Positions 45,135 through 56,998 of a stretch of 64,000 bases of DNA are shown piece by piece. Origin of the DNA: Artemisia argyi. Lineage: Eukaryota > Streptophyta > Magnoliopsida > Asterales > Asteraceae. Where the stretch lies: the NCBI GenBank assembly GCA_030686995.1, contig CM060697.1, positions 42,999,015-43,063,014 of the forward strand, written 5' to 3'. Numbering within the stretch: position 1 is the first letter of the stretch; the number at the start of each line of letters is the position of its first letter. The notes beneath the pieces were generated by a model. It was given only the letters and a program-made list of their open reading frames with translations, searched no databases and was not told where the DNA came from. A program made the position numbers and the translations under genes.

Positions 45135-48115
45135 TGTCACAACTCGTAATTTCCGGTCATTTTCTAAACCTTGACAAATTACTATTCACAAGTTACTATT
45201 CATCGTTTTACTATTCATCATTTTTGAGGTCAATTTGACATTCCGAGACACATTCAGAAATTTTACTATTCACTTGACACTATTCATTCCCGAGAGAAAA
45301 CCACTATTCACGTGTATTACTCATGTCATCGAAAATTTAGTTTACGAGTATTCCAATTCGCGTAACCGTATTGGTTCAGGAGCGAATTCATGCATTATCA
45401 TTGGGACATTTCATACAGACTAGAAATAGTCTGCATATCATCTTTATGGCACTTGCATACTATTCCACTCGTAGGGTATTCAAATTATATTTTTAATATA
45501 ATTAACGAATTACGTATGTTTATTTTAAATAAACACTAATACGCGATCTATAAATGTGACTAACACGTCCAACACTCCTGACTATGATCCCAATATATTT
45601 TTATATTCATTTTTATAATATAAAAATTATAATATTAAATTACCCTGTATTTTGGATATTTATTTTAATTATTAACTTAAGTTTACTAAAACTTCGACGG
45701 TTTTCGTAGAAATTAAACTATAATTATCTAAACACCCAATAATTTTACCCAACCTATTTTTATAAATTTTATAACTTTATTTTATCCCGGTTAACTCCGT
45801 TGAAATTTATTTTTAGTTAACCCGGTACCCGGTACATTTTAAAACTACAAAATAACACAATAATACACAAGTTTACAAAAGTCTTCCATACATCCCCACC
45901 CCCCCCCCCCCTCCTTTTCCGCCCCCCCCCCCCCCCCCCCCCCTTGCCATTTTTCTTACAAAGCTACTTACACACTCATGTCCCATTAATGCTTATACTA
46001 ACTATATAAAATAATAATAATGCTAATAATACATATATCCTATACTAGATATTTTTCTCATTTATTCACAAGTGCAAGAAACTCATCCATCTCTTTTCTC
46101 TCTTCCTCACCTCACGGCAAACAACAATAAGAAGGGCAAGACCCAAGTTTTTCAAAGATCTAAGTTTAATCTTGTTAATATAGTATCCTTGTTAGAGTTT
46201 TGAAATAAAAATTCAAGGATTGTTAGGTTTTTATCATCTAATCACACCATCTCTCAAAGTAAGTTTACAAAACTCATTTCATAAATTTTTACAAGTTATT
46301 ACCATGATTATATATTTTTCTTGCAAGATCTCATGCATATATTGGCTTATACCACTCCATTTTGTATATATTAAACTTTTAAGCCCTAGAAGTGATTTTT
46401 GGTTAGATCCTTGTTAGATCTACTTGGTTTTGATGATTAGGAACCCATGACACCCTAAGAAGGTGTATGGTAGGATTAGATTAGTTTTGTGGTGATTGAA
46501 AGTGGTTTGGATGAAGATGGAACTAGATTAGAACCCTAGAAACGATTTTTTAAACATTTGAAATACCTACTGTCCCTATTTTCATTTCGTGGGAAAATCA
46601 GTGGTTGATGGCTAATTTTTGACCAAAGATTTAGAAAATACTTTTAAAAACGAAACTTTAGGCGAAAGAACGGATTAAAACGAGCTTATAACGAAGGAGT
46701 TATGATTTTTGCAAATTTAACGACGAAAACTATTTGATTAAAAACTGCTTGCTGTTTGGCAGATTTCGACGTACAAATAGAGGCATTAAACGTAACCTAG
46801 AGGAGCCGAGTTATCAAAAATATACTAGTATATACAAAAACGAATCCGTGGATATAAAGAACGAAGGAAATGAACCTATAACGACCAAGTTATACCCGTT
46901 TTAACATCGTCAAAACTATATATACATATATAGTCACAAATAAAAATAATAACTTACGCACTAAATGGTATATTTTCTAGAAATGTTACTAAGGACTATA
47001 TTCTTAACAAATGAATACGTACGACCCAAGAGAATATTTATACGACTTAACGACGTCATTCTAAGGTTTTGATACTAGGAATATAACGCTAACTTTTTCG
47101 TACGAGTTAATATGACAAGTTATATACTTCTCTAAATGGACTTATTTTTCCTAAGTATGGAAACTATTTTACCATGACGATAACTAGTATTTCCAAATTA
47201 CGAGTGGTATGGGTATCATGTGCATGTGCATTCATTACATCACGGCATGATCTAAATTAGATCACGATTATTCATTTAGGTTGCGGCTAGTGTTCGCGCC
47301 TCATTGTCCCGATTACTTTACCATCGCTGTACCATCTTTGTACTATCACTCCAGGTGAGTTCTCATAGCCCCGTTTTAATTACTTAATTGATTTCAAATC
47401 CCACGGGGGAGAATACATTGCACAATTATTTTTGTACATGCCCAAGTATATCAAATTCCATACATTGCTTAAGTTGCCTTACTACCAAGTTAAGTCCCCT
47501 TATATATATCATGGACCGTTAATTATAGCTAAGCGAGAGTGAGTGGATAGATCTATCGAGGGTGACGCCTCCATTCGCGTTGGGTTGCTCCAACGGGACG
47601 AATGCATTTCATGTCTTAACGAATCGAGTGTCTGGTAAACACTCTGGTGGGGCCATTACAAAGTCTAGCTTCGGGGTCATGAGCTTAAGAGACAATGTAG
47701 TATTTTTGACATTTTTGTCGGTTTACTTATTACTTGTGGCTTATGTACTTACGATTTACTTATAAACCTATGATTATTCACCAACATTCGTGTTGACCGT
47801 TTTTCGCAATGTATTTCTCAGGTTATTAAGGTAGCTCATGTTGCATACATTTGGACCTACATGGAGTCGCGGAGTCGACGCGTCTCACCATATTTTCTGC
47901 ACTTATGAAACGTTTGATCTTGTTGAACTTATATTAACTTTATTGGCAACTCTTTTGGGACCTAAGCTTTGTAAACTCTGTATGTTTTAATGATCAAACA
48001 TTGTATTTTCTAAACGACACTTTAGGTCGTTCAATATAACTGTAACTATGGTGCTATGACAGTCACCCCCAGGTATTCCATTCCGCTGCCATTCAGGTAT
48101 TTTGGGGGTGTGACA
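45135..48115 (+). repeat. G2 LTR b
   Basis: 2,981 bp, nearly identical to LTR a. Candidate intron 47355-47821 (467 nt). C13 (45899-45911) and C22 (45922-45943) tracts differ in length from LTR a. Confidence 0.92.
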
Positions 48116-48270
48116 GATTGGTATCAGAGCTAAGGTTATAGCGAACTAGGATGTATCATGGACCCTAGACTATAACCACATCATCATAGCATCTCATCAT
48201 TTCATCATAGGTGCATATTCACTATACATGTTGCTTTACGCACACACTGTACGAGTTATTCATACCCATA

Positions 48271-48346
<76 letters not shown>

Positions 48347-49089
48347 TATATTGACCTGGTTCACAAGTGACATGTCTTCAGATACCCACGCTGTTATCCT
48401 TTCGTCGGATTCCGACATTGAAGATGCCTTGTCATCTTCCACTACCATTATACCACCAGCTGTACTTACACCACCATTAGCACTATTGATTTGTCATAGG
48501 AGCAAGGTTCTCATTCAGCCTATACATAGAATGCCGTTTGGTAGTGTATTCAGACTTAATTTTAATGGAATTACTAGGATGCTTATTACAAGGGAGATAG
48601 CATGTTTTCTTTCCTTCACTAGTAGGACGCTTACTACCACCACCGTTGGTTACTTATTTCACTATTGGTCGCCCCATAGTGCGTACTTTAACTTTACCTC
48701 TTAGATGTCGCGAGGTAGCGCGAAAGAGGGTAGTATCCCATTCACTATTATCACCATTATCTCCTAACTCATCACTAGGATCTCATTGTCATCAATGTTA
48801 TTCTTATCCTTTAGAATACCACCATTGTCATTTCCCTTTTTCCATTTCCACTTGCCACGAACTAGATAACACCTTGTGGATAATACCAAGATTACGGACT
48901 CAACAGGAACATCTGCAGGTTCCTCAAGAATGGCTTAGAATCTACACTATCTAGGACTTGATCGATGCACAACTTCAGACACTACTTCAGGGCTATCTCG
49001 ACCTTACGATGCCATAAACCTGATTTCACCTAGAAGGACTACAGGAAGTCTTTAGACTAGACTTATATTTTTACTAGCTTTTACTATGA
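48116..49089 (+). repeat. Duplicated G2 5' internal segment
   Basis: Near-identical to 39551-c.40465, with its own primer site (48119-48130). The (TA)n is expanded from about 20 bases (39709-39730) to about 70 (48274-48343). It ends abruptly inside the internal region, where LTR sequence starts. Confidence 0.9.
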
Positions 49090-49394
49090 TTATTTCTCAG
49101 GTTATTAAGGTAGCTCATGTTGCATACATTTGGACCTACATGGAGTCGCGGAGTCGACGCGTCTCACCATATTTTCTGCACTTATGAAACGTTTGATCTT
49201 GTTGAACTTATATTAACTTTATTGGCAACTCTTTTGGGACCTAAGCTTTGTAAACTCTGAATGTTTTAATGATCAAACGTTGTATTTTCTAAACGACACT
49301 TTAGGTCATTCAATATAACTGTAACTATGGTGCTATGACAGTCACCCCCAGGTATTCCATTCCGCTACCATTCAGGTATTTTAGGGGTGTGACA
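49090..49394 (+). repeat. Truncated third LTR of G2
   Basis: Corresponds to the last part of LTR a from about 39247 (TATTTCTCAGG) to the TGTGACA end. The junction with the internal segment has only a few bases of shared sequence, as in end-joining deletions. Confidence 0.88.
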
Positions 49395-50074
49395 ATTAAT
49401 CTTCCAAGTAAGTTAACAAAACTCATTTCATAATTTTTACAAGTTATTACTATGGTTATATATTTTTCTTACAAGAACTCATGCATATATTAACTTATAC
49501 CACTTTATTTTTGTAAACTTTTGATCATACAAGCCCTAGAAATGATTTTTGGTTAGATCCTTGTTAGATCTACTTGGTTTATAAGGTTTAGGAACCCATG
49601 ACACCCTAAGAAGGTGTATGGTAGGATTAGACTAGTTTTGTGGTGATTGAAAGTGGTTTGGTTGAAGTTGGAACAAGTTAGAAACTAGGAAAATCTATTT
49701 TTTGACACTTTCAAAATGTTGCTGTCCCTTTTTGGCAAACGTGGAAAGATCAGGGGCAAGGGTGTAACTTTTGACCAAAGATTTAGAAAATACTTTCCGA
49801 TACGGAACTATGGCCGAAAACGGGGATAAAAACGAGTTAATAACGAAGGAGATACGCTAAAAACGAGTTTAACGACGAAAACTATATTTTCCGGAAATGC
49901 TTGCTGATGAACAGTTTTCGACGGGCAAATAGAGACGTTAAACGTAACCTAGAGGAGCCGAACTACCAAAAATATATTAGTATATACTAAAACGGATCCG
50001 TGGATATAAAGAACGAGTAAAATGAGCTTAAAACGACCAAGTTATACACGTTTTAAAGTCGTCAAAACTATATA

Positions 50075-50171
<97 letters not shown>

Positions 50172-51690
50172 ACTACTAGAAAATAATATAACTATGTACT
50201 AAATAATATATTTTCTAGATTTCTTATTCAAGGAGTTTATTTTTAATTAACGAAATACGTACGGCTCAAGGTTTATTACGCGACTATCAATGACTATTAT
50301 AAGGTTTTCAAGACGAGGAATATAACACTAACATTTTTAGACGATATACTACGACAAGTTATATACTTCTATATTTGGACTTATTTTCCTAAGTATGGAA
50401 ACTACTTTACTTTGACAATAACTAGTATTTCCAAGTTACGAGTGGTATAGGCATCATGTGCACGTGCATTCATTTCATCACGTCATGGTCTAAGGTAGAT
50501 CGTTATTTCTCATATTAGGTTGCGGTTAGAGATCGTGCCTCATTTCAGTGTATCCACTTTTGTCATCGTAGCTATCGCACCAGGTGAGTCATAGCCCCTA
50601 CTTTTTCAATTGTTTTGTAAACTCTTTGGGGGAAAATACATGCTCGTTTTACTTAAACGCATTACTTGTTATACCTGGTTGATTTCTCAAATATTTCCAA
50701 TGTTACCTAAATATATGTTTGATCACCTGCTTTCATTAGTATGTTTGATTTCCTGTATTTCATGGGATTGATTATTCTTGTTTATATGACCTCATAGTCA
50801 CCACTTGTTCTTATATGCTCATTGTAATATTGTGGTATTCCCCACTTGGTTGTGATGTCAAACGTAATATTGTGGTATTCCCCACTTGGCTGTGATGTCA
50901 AACGTATTGTGGTATTCCCCACTTGGCTGTGATGTCAAACGTAATATTGTGGTATTCCCCACTTGGCTGTGATGTCAAACGTAATATTGCTGTTTCCCTA
51001 CTTGATTGACCTATATGTTCATTGTAATATTGTGGTATTCCCCACTTGGCTGTGATGTCAAACGTAATATTAATGTTTCCTTACTTGACTGAATTAAGAT
51101 GCCTTTGCATCAATCTTATTACGGGTTTTCCCGCTTGACTGATTTATCATATGGTCTCATTGACTGAATTATTTATATAGCCGTTTTGCCATATTTATCT
51201 AGGAATTTGGATAACAGTATTACTTTTGTTCACGTAGACTTTAACATATTTTGGCAGTGGGTTGTAAACACACAGGTTACAAGTCTCTTATGGCGGGACT
51301 TGCAACTGAGTGGATTTACGATGCCTTTGCTGGGCGATCTTTTCTCTATAGGCATTATTTGTTAAACAAACTCTATGAACTCACCAACCTCGTGTTGACA
51401 CTTTAGCATGTATTTTCAGGTTTTAACCAATGGCACGCTACAGGAGGTTTTGGCAGGGCATGGCATGGTCATAGAAGACTCTGATTATTAATTTAGGGAC
51501 CGTTTTTAACTATTTTGAGGGCCTACTTCCGCACTAATTTTAAACAATGTAGATTCAATACTTTTAGTTAAACGATTTTATTACAAATGATTGAAGTGAA
51601 AACCAATTTTGTACTTGTGCTGTAATACCAATTGAGTTACACCCCAGCTACATGTATGCTTCCGCTGGACCCGATTTTGGGGGTGTGACA
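49395..51690 (+). repeat. TSD copy of G2 and G1 3' LTR, right part
   Basis: ATTAA (49395-49399) then 2,291 bp continuing the G1 LTR: GTAAGT 49408-49413, a long (TA)n (about 50083-50168, versus about 45 bases in the 5' LTR), CAGGTGAGT 50581, tandem repeats 50822-51070, acceptor ending 51419, LTR end TGTGACA at 51690. Confidence 0.92.
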
Positions 51691-52663
51691 GTATCCTCCT
51701 CGAAGAGCTCTATCTTTTTCCACTTCAGGTTCATGGTGTTTCAGAAATCATACAACAAACCATATGGTGCATCATGAAGATTTTTGGTTTGTCAAACAAA
51801 TGTCACATATCTATGCCAATCCGGGCCAAGACTACCAACGAATTTGGAGTTCACTGCGATCCTTGGTACTGTGATTTTGTGACGTTCCAGATCATTGACC
51901 ACATTTGTGAAACGATGATAGTAGGATTCAAGTGACTCTCCTGGTTCAATTGTGATGTCAGTGTATTCCATGTAGAGTTTAGATTCCATATCATCTTTGT
52001 TCAATTGAGTACCTTCCATAAGGAGATGAACATGTTCCCACATAGCTTTGGCTGTTTTCTGAGCATCGACACTTCGATAAATAGGATTAGGTATACCTTG
52101 AAGTATATAAGCCATTGCATACTCATCAGCTTCACGATGTAATTTCTGTTCTTCTGTGAGTTGAGATTCTGGAAGAGGTCTACCACCAGGAGAACGTGGT
52201 TAGTAGTTGGATCACCAATTTCAAATCTTGTTGACCACTCAAATGGTCCTTCAAGTATCACTTGTTTCAAGAATTTCCCATGAGGTTTCTTTAGTTCAAG
52301 AAATCGTAAGAATCGACTTGACCATTGGACATAGTTCACAGGTGTTAGCATTGGAGGTGTTTCAAGTGATCCTGCCTCATGTCTGGATTGTTGAGTTGTA
52401 ATAACTTCACACATTCTATCAAACTAGTGAGGTTGTTTGGAGGAATACTGATTGTTTTGTTGTGACATTTGATATGGTTGTTGTTGAGGAATGATTTGAT
52501 GTTGTTGCATCATGAGATATTGTGGTTGTGGATTAAACGGTTGTTGATGAAAGTGTGATTGTGAAGGTTGTTGATATGATTGTTGCTGATGGTATTGTTG
52601 TTGCCGATACTACTGATGTTGCTTCTGAGGATTAGAGAAGTAGTAATGTGGTGGTTGAGACAT
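51691..52663 (-). pseudogene. gag: C2 Gag, N-terminal part
   Basis: ATG 52663-52661. A Gln/Tyr-rich start (QQQ runs) with TAG at 52610-52612; then ETPPMLTPVNYVQWSSRF and the capsid-like region (MWEHVHLLMEG, LESYYHRFTNVVNDL). Frame changes near 52200, a TGA at 51792-51794 that is compatible with CGA-to-TGA, and a one-base shift near 51740. It then reaches the G1 insertion point in the RGGY codons. TSD GTATC is at 51691-51695. Homologous to C3a gag at 58415-58745. Confidence 0.82.
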
Positions 52664-53683
52664 CTTTGAACACTTGTGTAGTAATGGATCTTTGTAGAAG
52701 ATTGAAATGCACGTTCCTTTGGTTAAGTTCAAAATCCCAGGGGTAAGTTGAAATCTTACGCGTAACAATAATCTTATGCGTAAACTTTAGGTTATGCGTA
52801 AAGAGTAGTTTATGCGTAAACAAAGAGTTTATGCGTAAGTTTTCTCTTTACGCGTAAGCTTTGGCTTATGCGTAAGTTTAGACTTATGCATAAGGTTAAA
52901 CAACCAAACAAATCTTCCAAACTTATCCAAGCTTGAAAGATATCCGAAGTCGAAGTATTCCACTAACTTATCCAAGCTAGGGAAGTACTGAGTCACCGTA
53001 ACACAAGGAGAATACCTTTGATGAAACTTAACCGTAGATTCTGGCAACTTACGCGTAAGATTAACTCTTATGCGTAAGACTGAACTTCTGCGTAGAAAAG
53101 GCAACTTCTGCGTAGGATGTAACTTCAGCGTAGGAACTTTGGCGTAAGAAATAGACTTACGCGTAGGATTAAGGCGTAGAAGGCAAAGTTACGCGTAGGA
53201 ACAGGGTTTTGACCAATGTTACGCGTAAGAAAAGGGTTTAGACCTTAGTTTTATGCGTAAAGCGACCAAAAAGTACCGTAGACAGCTGGAGATTGTACTA
53301 TTCCCGACCAAATTACGCGTAAGATGTACTGTTCATCAGAAAGATCAAAAATTTTGCAGAAAAAAGGCCTAGTTTTAAGGTTCTAATGATCAAGTAACTT
53401 CACCAATACTTAGAAAACACTTAAAATGAAAGATTTTGCTACCAAAAACTAGTTTTCCAATATCAAAGAAGCTATAAAACCTCAAGAAACTATAAGAACA
53501 TGAGATAAAAGCCTTAAAAATCAAAACTTTATGCAAAAAATAAGCTTCAAATCACTATATCAACCTTGAAACTTGTCCAAGCTTCAAGATTTAAGTTAAA
53601 GAAACAAATAAAAATGCAAAAAATAGATGAAATACACCCTAAACCCCACGTAAATTCCAAGAAACACACTTCAATCTCTATTA
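52664..53683 (-). other. C2 5' leader
   Basis: Untranslated region between the primer site and gag, dominated by the palindrome array 52755-53323; the rest is A-rich with no supported ORF. Confidence 0.75.
52755..53323. repeat. Array of CTTAYGCGTAAG palindromes in the gag leader
   Basis: About 20 copies by eye, including exact CTTACGCGTAAG (near 53047) and CTTATGCGTAAG, with gaps of about 8-40 bp apart from one motif-free stretch at about 52900-53045. The same motif class as 22397-22904, but 22 kb away in the window and about 8 kb away in the element itself. Confidence 0.85.
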
Positions 53684-53697
53684 GGCAAATGATACCA
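53684..53697 (-). promoter_or_regulatory. C2 primer-binding site
   Basis: On the - strand TGGTATCATTTGCC, two bases inside the 5' LTR. The first eight bases match the tRNA-iMet complement; the rest diverges, so primer use is less certain than for C1. Confidence 0.65.
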
Positions 53698-53699
53698 CT

Positions 53700-54032
53700 T
53701 GTTAGGTCACCATTTTGTAAACACAAGTATGAGAAATAAGATGAGAATGAGAGATGGTTGATTATAAGATTATGAAGATTGTAAGAACAAGAGTTTCACT
53801 AAGATATTCAAATAACCAACAAATAAAATGTTTACATAAGCTTGGTATTTATAAGGGAGGAGTAGGGCAACACTCCCTTCCTCCCTCCTTCCTTTTGGAT
53901 GTGGGCTTTCAAGCCCATTGGACTTACATACTTAAGCCTTGTAACATAAACATAGTAAAATAAATAACTAAGCAACCTATTACAAAAGGTAATGACCGAG
54001 ACTTGACTGAATACAAAAGTATGATCCCAACA
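53700..54032 (-). repeat. C2 5' LTR (right)
   Basis: 333 bp, two differences from 15256-15588. TATAAATAC on the - strand in 53845-53854. TSD CTTAT follows at 54033-54037. Confidence 0.95.
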
Positions 54033-54072
54033 CTTATGGCCTGCCGGCGTCACCTAGGCCGTCAGGGTCCAA
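54033..54072 (+). repeat. Fragment of element A LTR between C2 and S
   Basis: Holds the right CTTAT copy, TGCCGGCGTCA (54042-54052), GGCCGTCAGG and the left TSD of S (TCCAA 54068-54072). Confidence 0.75.
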
Positions 54073-55202
54073 TGTAACACCCCGAAATTTGATTAAGTAG
54101 CGGAAGTCTAATCGGGGTCATTACAGTTCAGTACACAGTCATACTCATAGAAAACAATTCAAAAGATTTCCAATATCATTCCATGAAAACTCAAATATTC
54201 AGAGTTACAAACATTTTTCCAAAATGTCAATTGTTTCACAAAAGTGGTGATGAGTTTGTAAAGAATGATATCATTATTGAAATAAAAGGGAGGTCATGTG
54301 CCCTTTTGCCAGCTCCGTGCCGCCATGCTTGCTAGTTTCCTGAGATAAACATGCTTAAAAAGTCAACACAAAGGTTGAGTGAATCCATAGTAGTTTAAAT
54401 AGTAATAGTGTGAACACAAGTCAAGCATTTGAAATAAACAAGCCAAGATAGACAGGTCTTGACTAAATCGGGTGTAATATTGCTCCTAAGCCTCACGAAA
54501 CGCAAGCCTTAACATTGATTTGACATATCATAAAGATAATAATAATCATCTACACCACAGCGGATGTAAATGACAAGGGGCCCTCGGTGACAGGAATTGT
54601 GCCAAATTCCATAATACCTCGAATATAGCACACCTCCTGCCAAGTGATCACCTTGACAGAGGCGGGCTGCCATTCCAATAGATCTATCAACTATATTCGC
54701 GCTCACTCGCAAGTGATTAAGGTTCGTGATATGAGGGACTTGTAGCACAGGTGTCAACTTAGGCAATATCAGGTGATAATAGCATACAAAAAATACTTGT
54801 GTTCGATTTATAGCATGTATCTCCCCACGGGGTTTAAAAACAATTAAAAAAAATGTAGGACCATGAACTCACCTGAAAGGTGCGTGTGAATCACAACGGT
54901 GCTCAAAAGTGATGGTGTATTCCTATGGGTAGCAATGAAATTCCTCCGACTTGCGACCTAAAAATATATTATAATCGGTGTTTTAGATTCGTGTCATAAC
55001 TGACGTGTAATATATCACGTGTAAGGTGATATCCGTTTCGGGTGTCTTAAGATATATTCCAAATAACGTTACGTAGTTATTTGTCAGTGTTGATATGATT
55101 CGGTGTTCGATTAAATATATATTAACTTGTTATGAAAATAATATTGTTAAAAATATTTATGATTAAATATTTTTAATAACGTCATTTGTATTAAAGTTTA
55201 CG

Positions 55203-55245
<43 letters not shown>

Positions 55246-56915
55246 TAAAAGTTTATGAAATAAATAAATTATAAGAATAGGTCTTGTCACATTTTATCCC
55301 TTAACTTTAGAAAATTACGGTTTGCACCCTCCCTTTACTACAATTCGGCAGTTTCAAAAATAGTCTGAAAGTTTTCACAATTTGTCACCTTTAGTCCCTC
55401 TACGTGGGACTTTTGCAAACATAGTCCAAAATTTAGTTTTTGAAAAGTTATCTTTTATTTTATAAAAAGTTACCACTTTTTACTCCCTTTTATTTGTAAA
55501 AACTCGGTTCCATGAAATCATTTACCACTCGAACTAGTAAGTTTTTATATCCGAAAATTTTATAAAGTCTTGTGTTTGGGCTCGTTAGCCCGGTAAGGCC
55601 CAAGTGGGTGTTTTTCTTTGTTCTAAAATTTAGTTCGACTAGTATAAGTTTCAGTCTAGTAATCGTGGTTTAGAAAAATTCTAGCTTTGCATGTTGGGTC
55701 GACTTGGTTATGGGTGAGTCGTATAATTAGATGGTCGAAAAATATATGAGAGTTGTACGTGTGAAAACAAAATGGTGAGGCCAAAACTAAGGGTGTCGTG
55801 GTGGTTTAGTAACACCACAAAAATACTAAGGCGTTGTGAAATGAATAAAGAATGTGTGTCACGTGTATGCGTGTGATGTGCTTGATTGTATAAGAGTAGT
55901 AGTATGAAATAGATAGTGTCGACTTACAATCACCAAAGATGGTGGTGATGATGCCGTGTGTACTAGGCGAAAGAACAAGCAACCGTGGTACCTTCTCCTT
56001 GTATGGTGACCCTCGATCCGATGCTTTGTTACCCAACTCGATCTCAACCCAGCCTTTGCTCGCCTCCTTCTTGATTCTACTCGACAACAATTACCAAAAG
56101 GCAAACGAGAGTGTTTTGGACTTGGAAGTTTTGTGGAGTTGTGAGTGTGTGAGTTTTTGCATTAAATGTGGCTTTTATAGGGTGCAAGGGTGGTTCGAAT
56201 GTTTGGTATGGTGAAGCATGTTTCTCAATGGTCATTCGAATGGAGACAAGCTTGTCTCTTGGCTTGAGCTCTTGTCAAATCGTGTGGTGATGAAAAGGAA
56301 CCAACAATGTATTACTTTGGAGTTGTTTAAGCATAGGTTAGGGTATTAGGGTTTAAACAATTAGAATTAGGCTCATGTGTGTAAGTAATGTTGGAGGAAA
56401 TGAGACACTCGATCCAATGGTTAAAGTGTTTTTGGTGTGCAAAGCTAAGGACCAAGGGGCGGACGGCTCATGTGTAACTTCTTGTCTCTTGATACTAAGT
56501 CAAAGGGGAGGCATGGTACTTGATGTCAATGGGATGGGAAACATGGTGGAAGTAATGTGTGCAAATTCAAGAAGCCATGGAGGTTGGTTCGTTTGGGTGG
56601 TAGACTACGCAAGAAAGAATGAAACGAAATGGACAATCCACAGCCATTGGGCTTATTCGCAAAGCCCAAACCAAAACACATGCAACTAAATCTCAAGTGG
56701 GCTTGGAATAAGTGTGTTCGGCCCAAGCAAAAGAGAAAGAAAATCGTGTGGGCTTGGGGTGAGATCCGGCCCAAAATATCGGGGTGTCGGTGATCGTAAA
56801 ACGTGTGTAATATAATTCGGTGTCGGTTCGTGATAACCGTAGGTGTATAAACGGTGTCATCGTTTGTATTTATATACTTATAGGTATATATATTAATAAT
56901 AGTGATTTGTGGAGG

Positions 56916-56998
<83 letters not shown>

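Larger units (their letters stand above)
36563..49394 (+). mobile_element. G2: rearranged Ty3/gypsy element inside G1's 3' LTR
   Basis: TSD ATTAA (36558-36562 and 49395-49399). Order: LTR a (36563-39550), internal region with gag and integrase tail (39551-45134), LTR b (45135-48115), a second copy of the 5' internal segment (48116-c.49090), and the last c.300 bp of an LTR (c.49090-49394). The outer TSD shows the whole array is bounded by one integration, so the extra copy arose by LTR recombination plus a deletion after insertion, or in the donor. Related to G1 but clearly diverged in the LTR. Confidence 0.88.
29386..51690 (+). mobile_element. G1: non-autonomous Ty3/gypsy element in C2 gag
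   Basis: Both ends are TGTCACA...TGTGACA; TSD GTATC. 5' LTR 29386-32724, primer site 32728, gag 33691-34752, integrase-tail remnant, polypurine tract 35467-35478, and a 3' LTR split by G2 (35479-36562 plus 49400-51690). Without G2 the element is about 9.5 kb, of which only 2.75 kb is internal. Protease, RT, RNase H and most of integrase are absent. LTRs are nearly identical, so insertion is recent. The C-terminal integrase style and the TGTCACA/TGTGACA ends suggest a chromovirus (Tekay-like), tentative. Confidence 0.9.
15256..54032 (-). mobile_element. C2: Sirevirus-like Ty1/copia element with extra ORF, split by G1
   Basis: LTRs 15256-15588 and 53700-54032, both 333 bp with only two differences that I see, flanked by TSD CTTAT (15251-15255 and 54033-54037). 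All coding is on the - strand: gag (52663-51696, then 29380-27404 after the G1 insertion), pol (27516-24008) and an additional 1,420-codon ORF (22133-17874), then a 2.3-kb structured spacer. Removing G1 gives an element of about 16.5 kb, long for copia but plausible for a Sirevirus carrying a third gene. Recent insertion by LTR identity, yet the coding region is full of lesions. Confidence 0.9.

Noticed and set aside
55939..56689. Several medium ORFs on both strands of S (91, 94 and 104 codons)
   Set aside because: No recognisable domain, overlapping on opposite strands, within a solo LTR.
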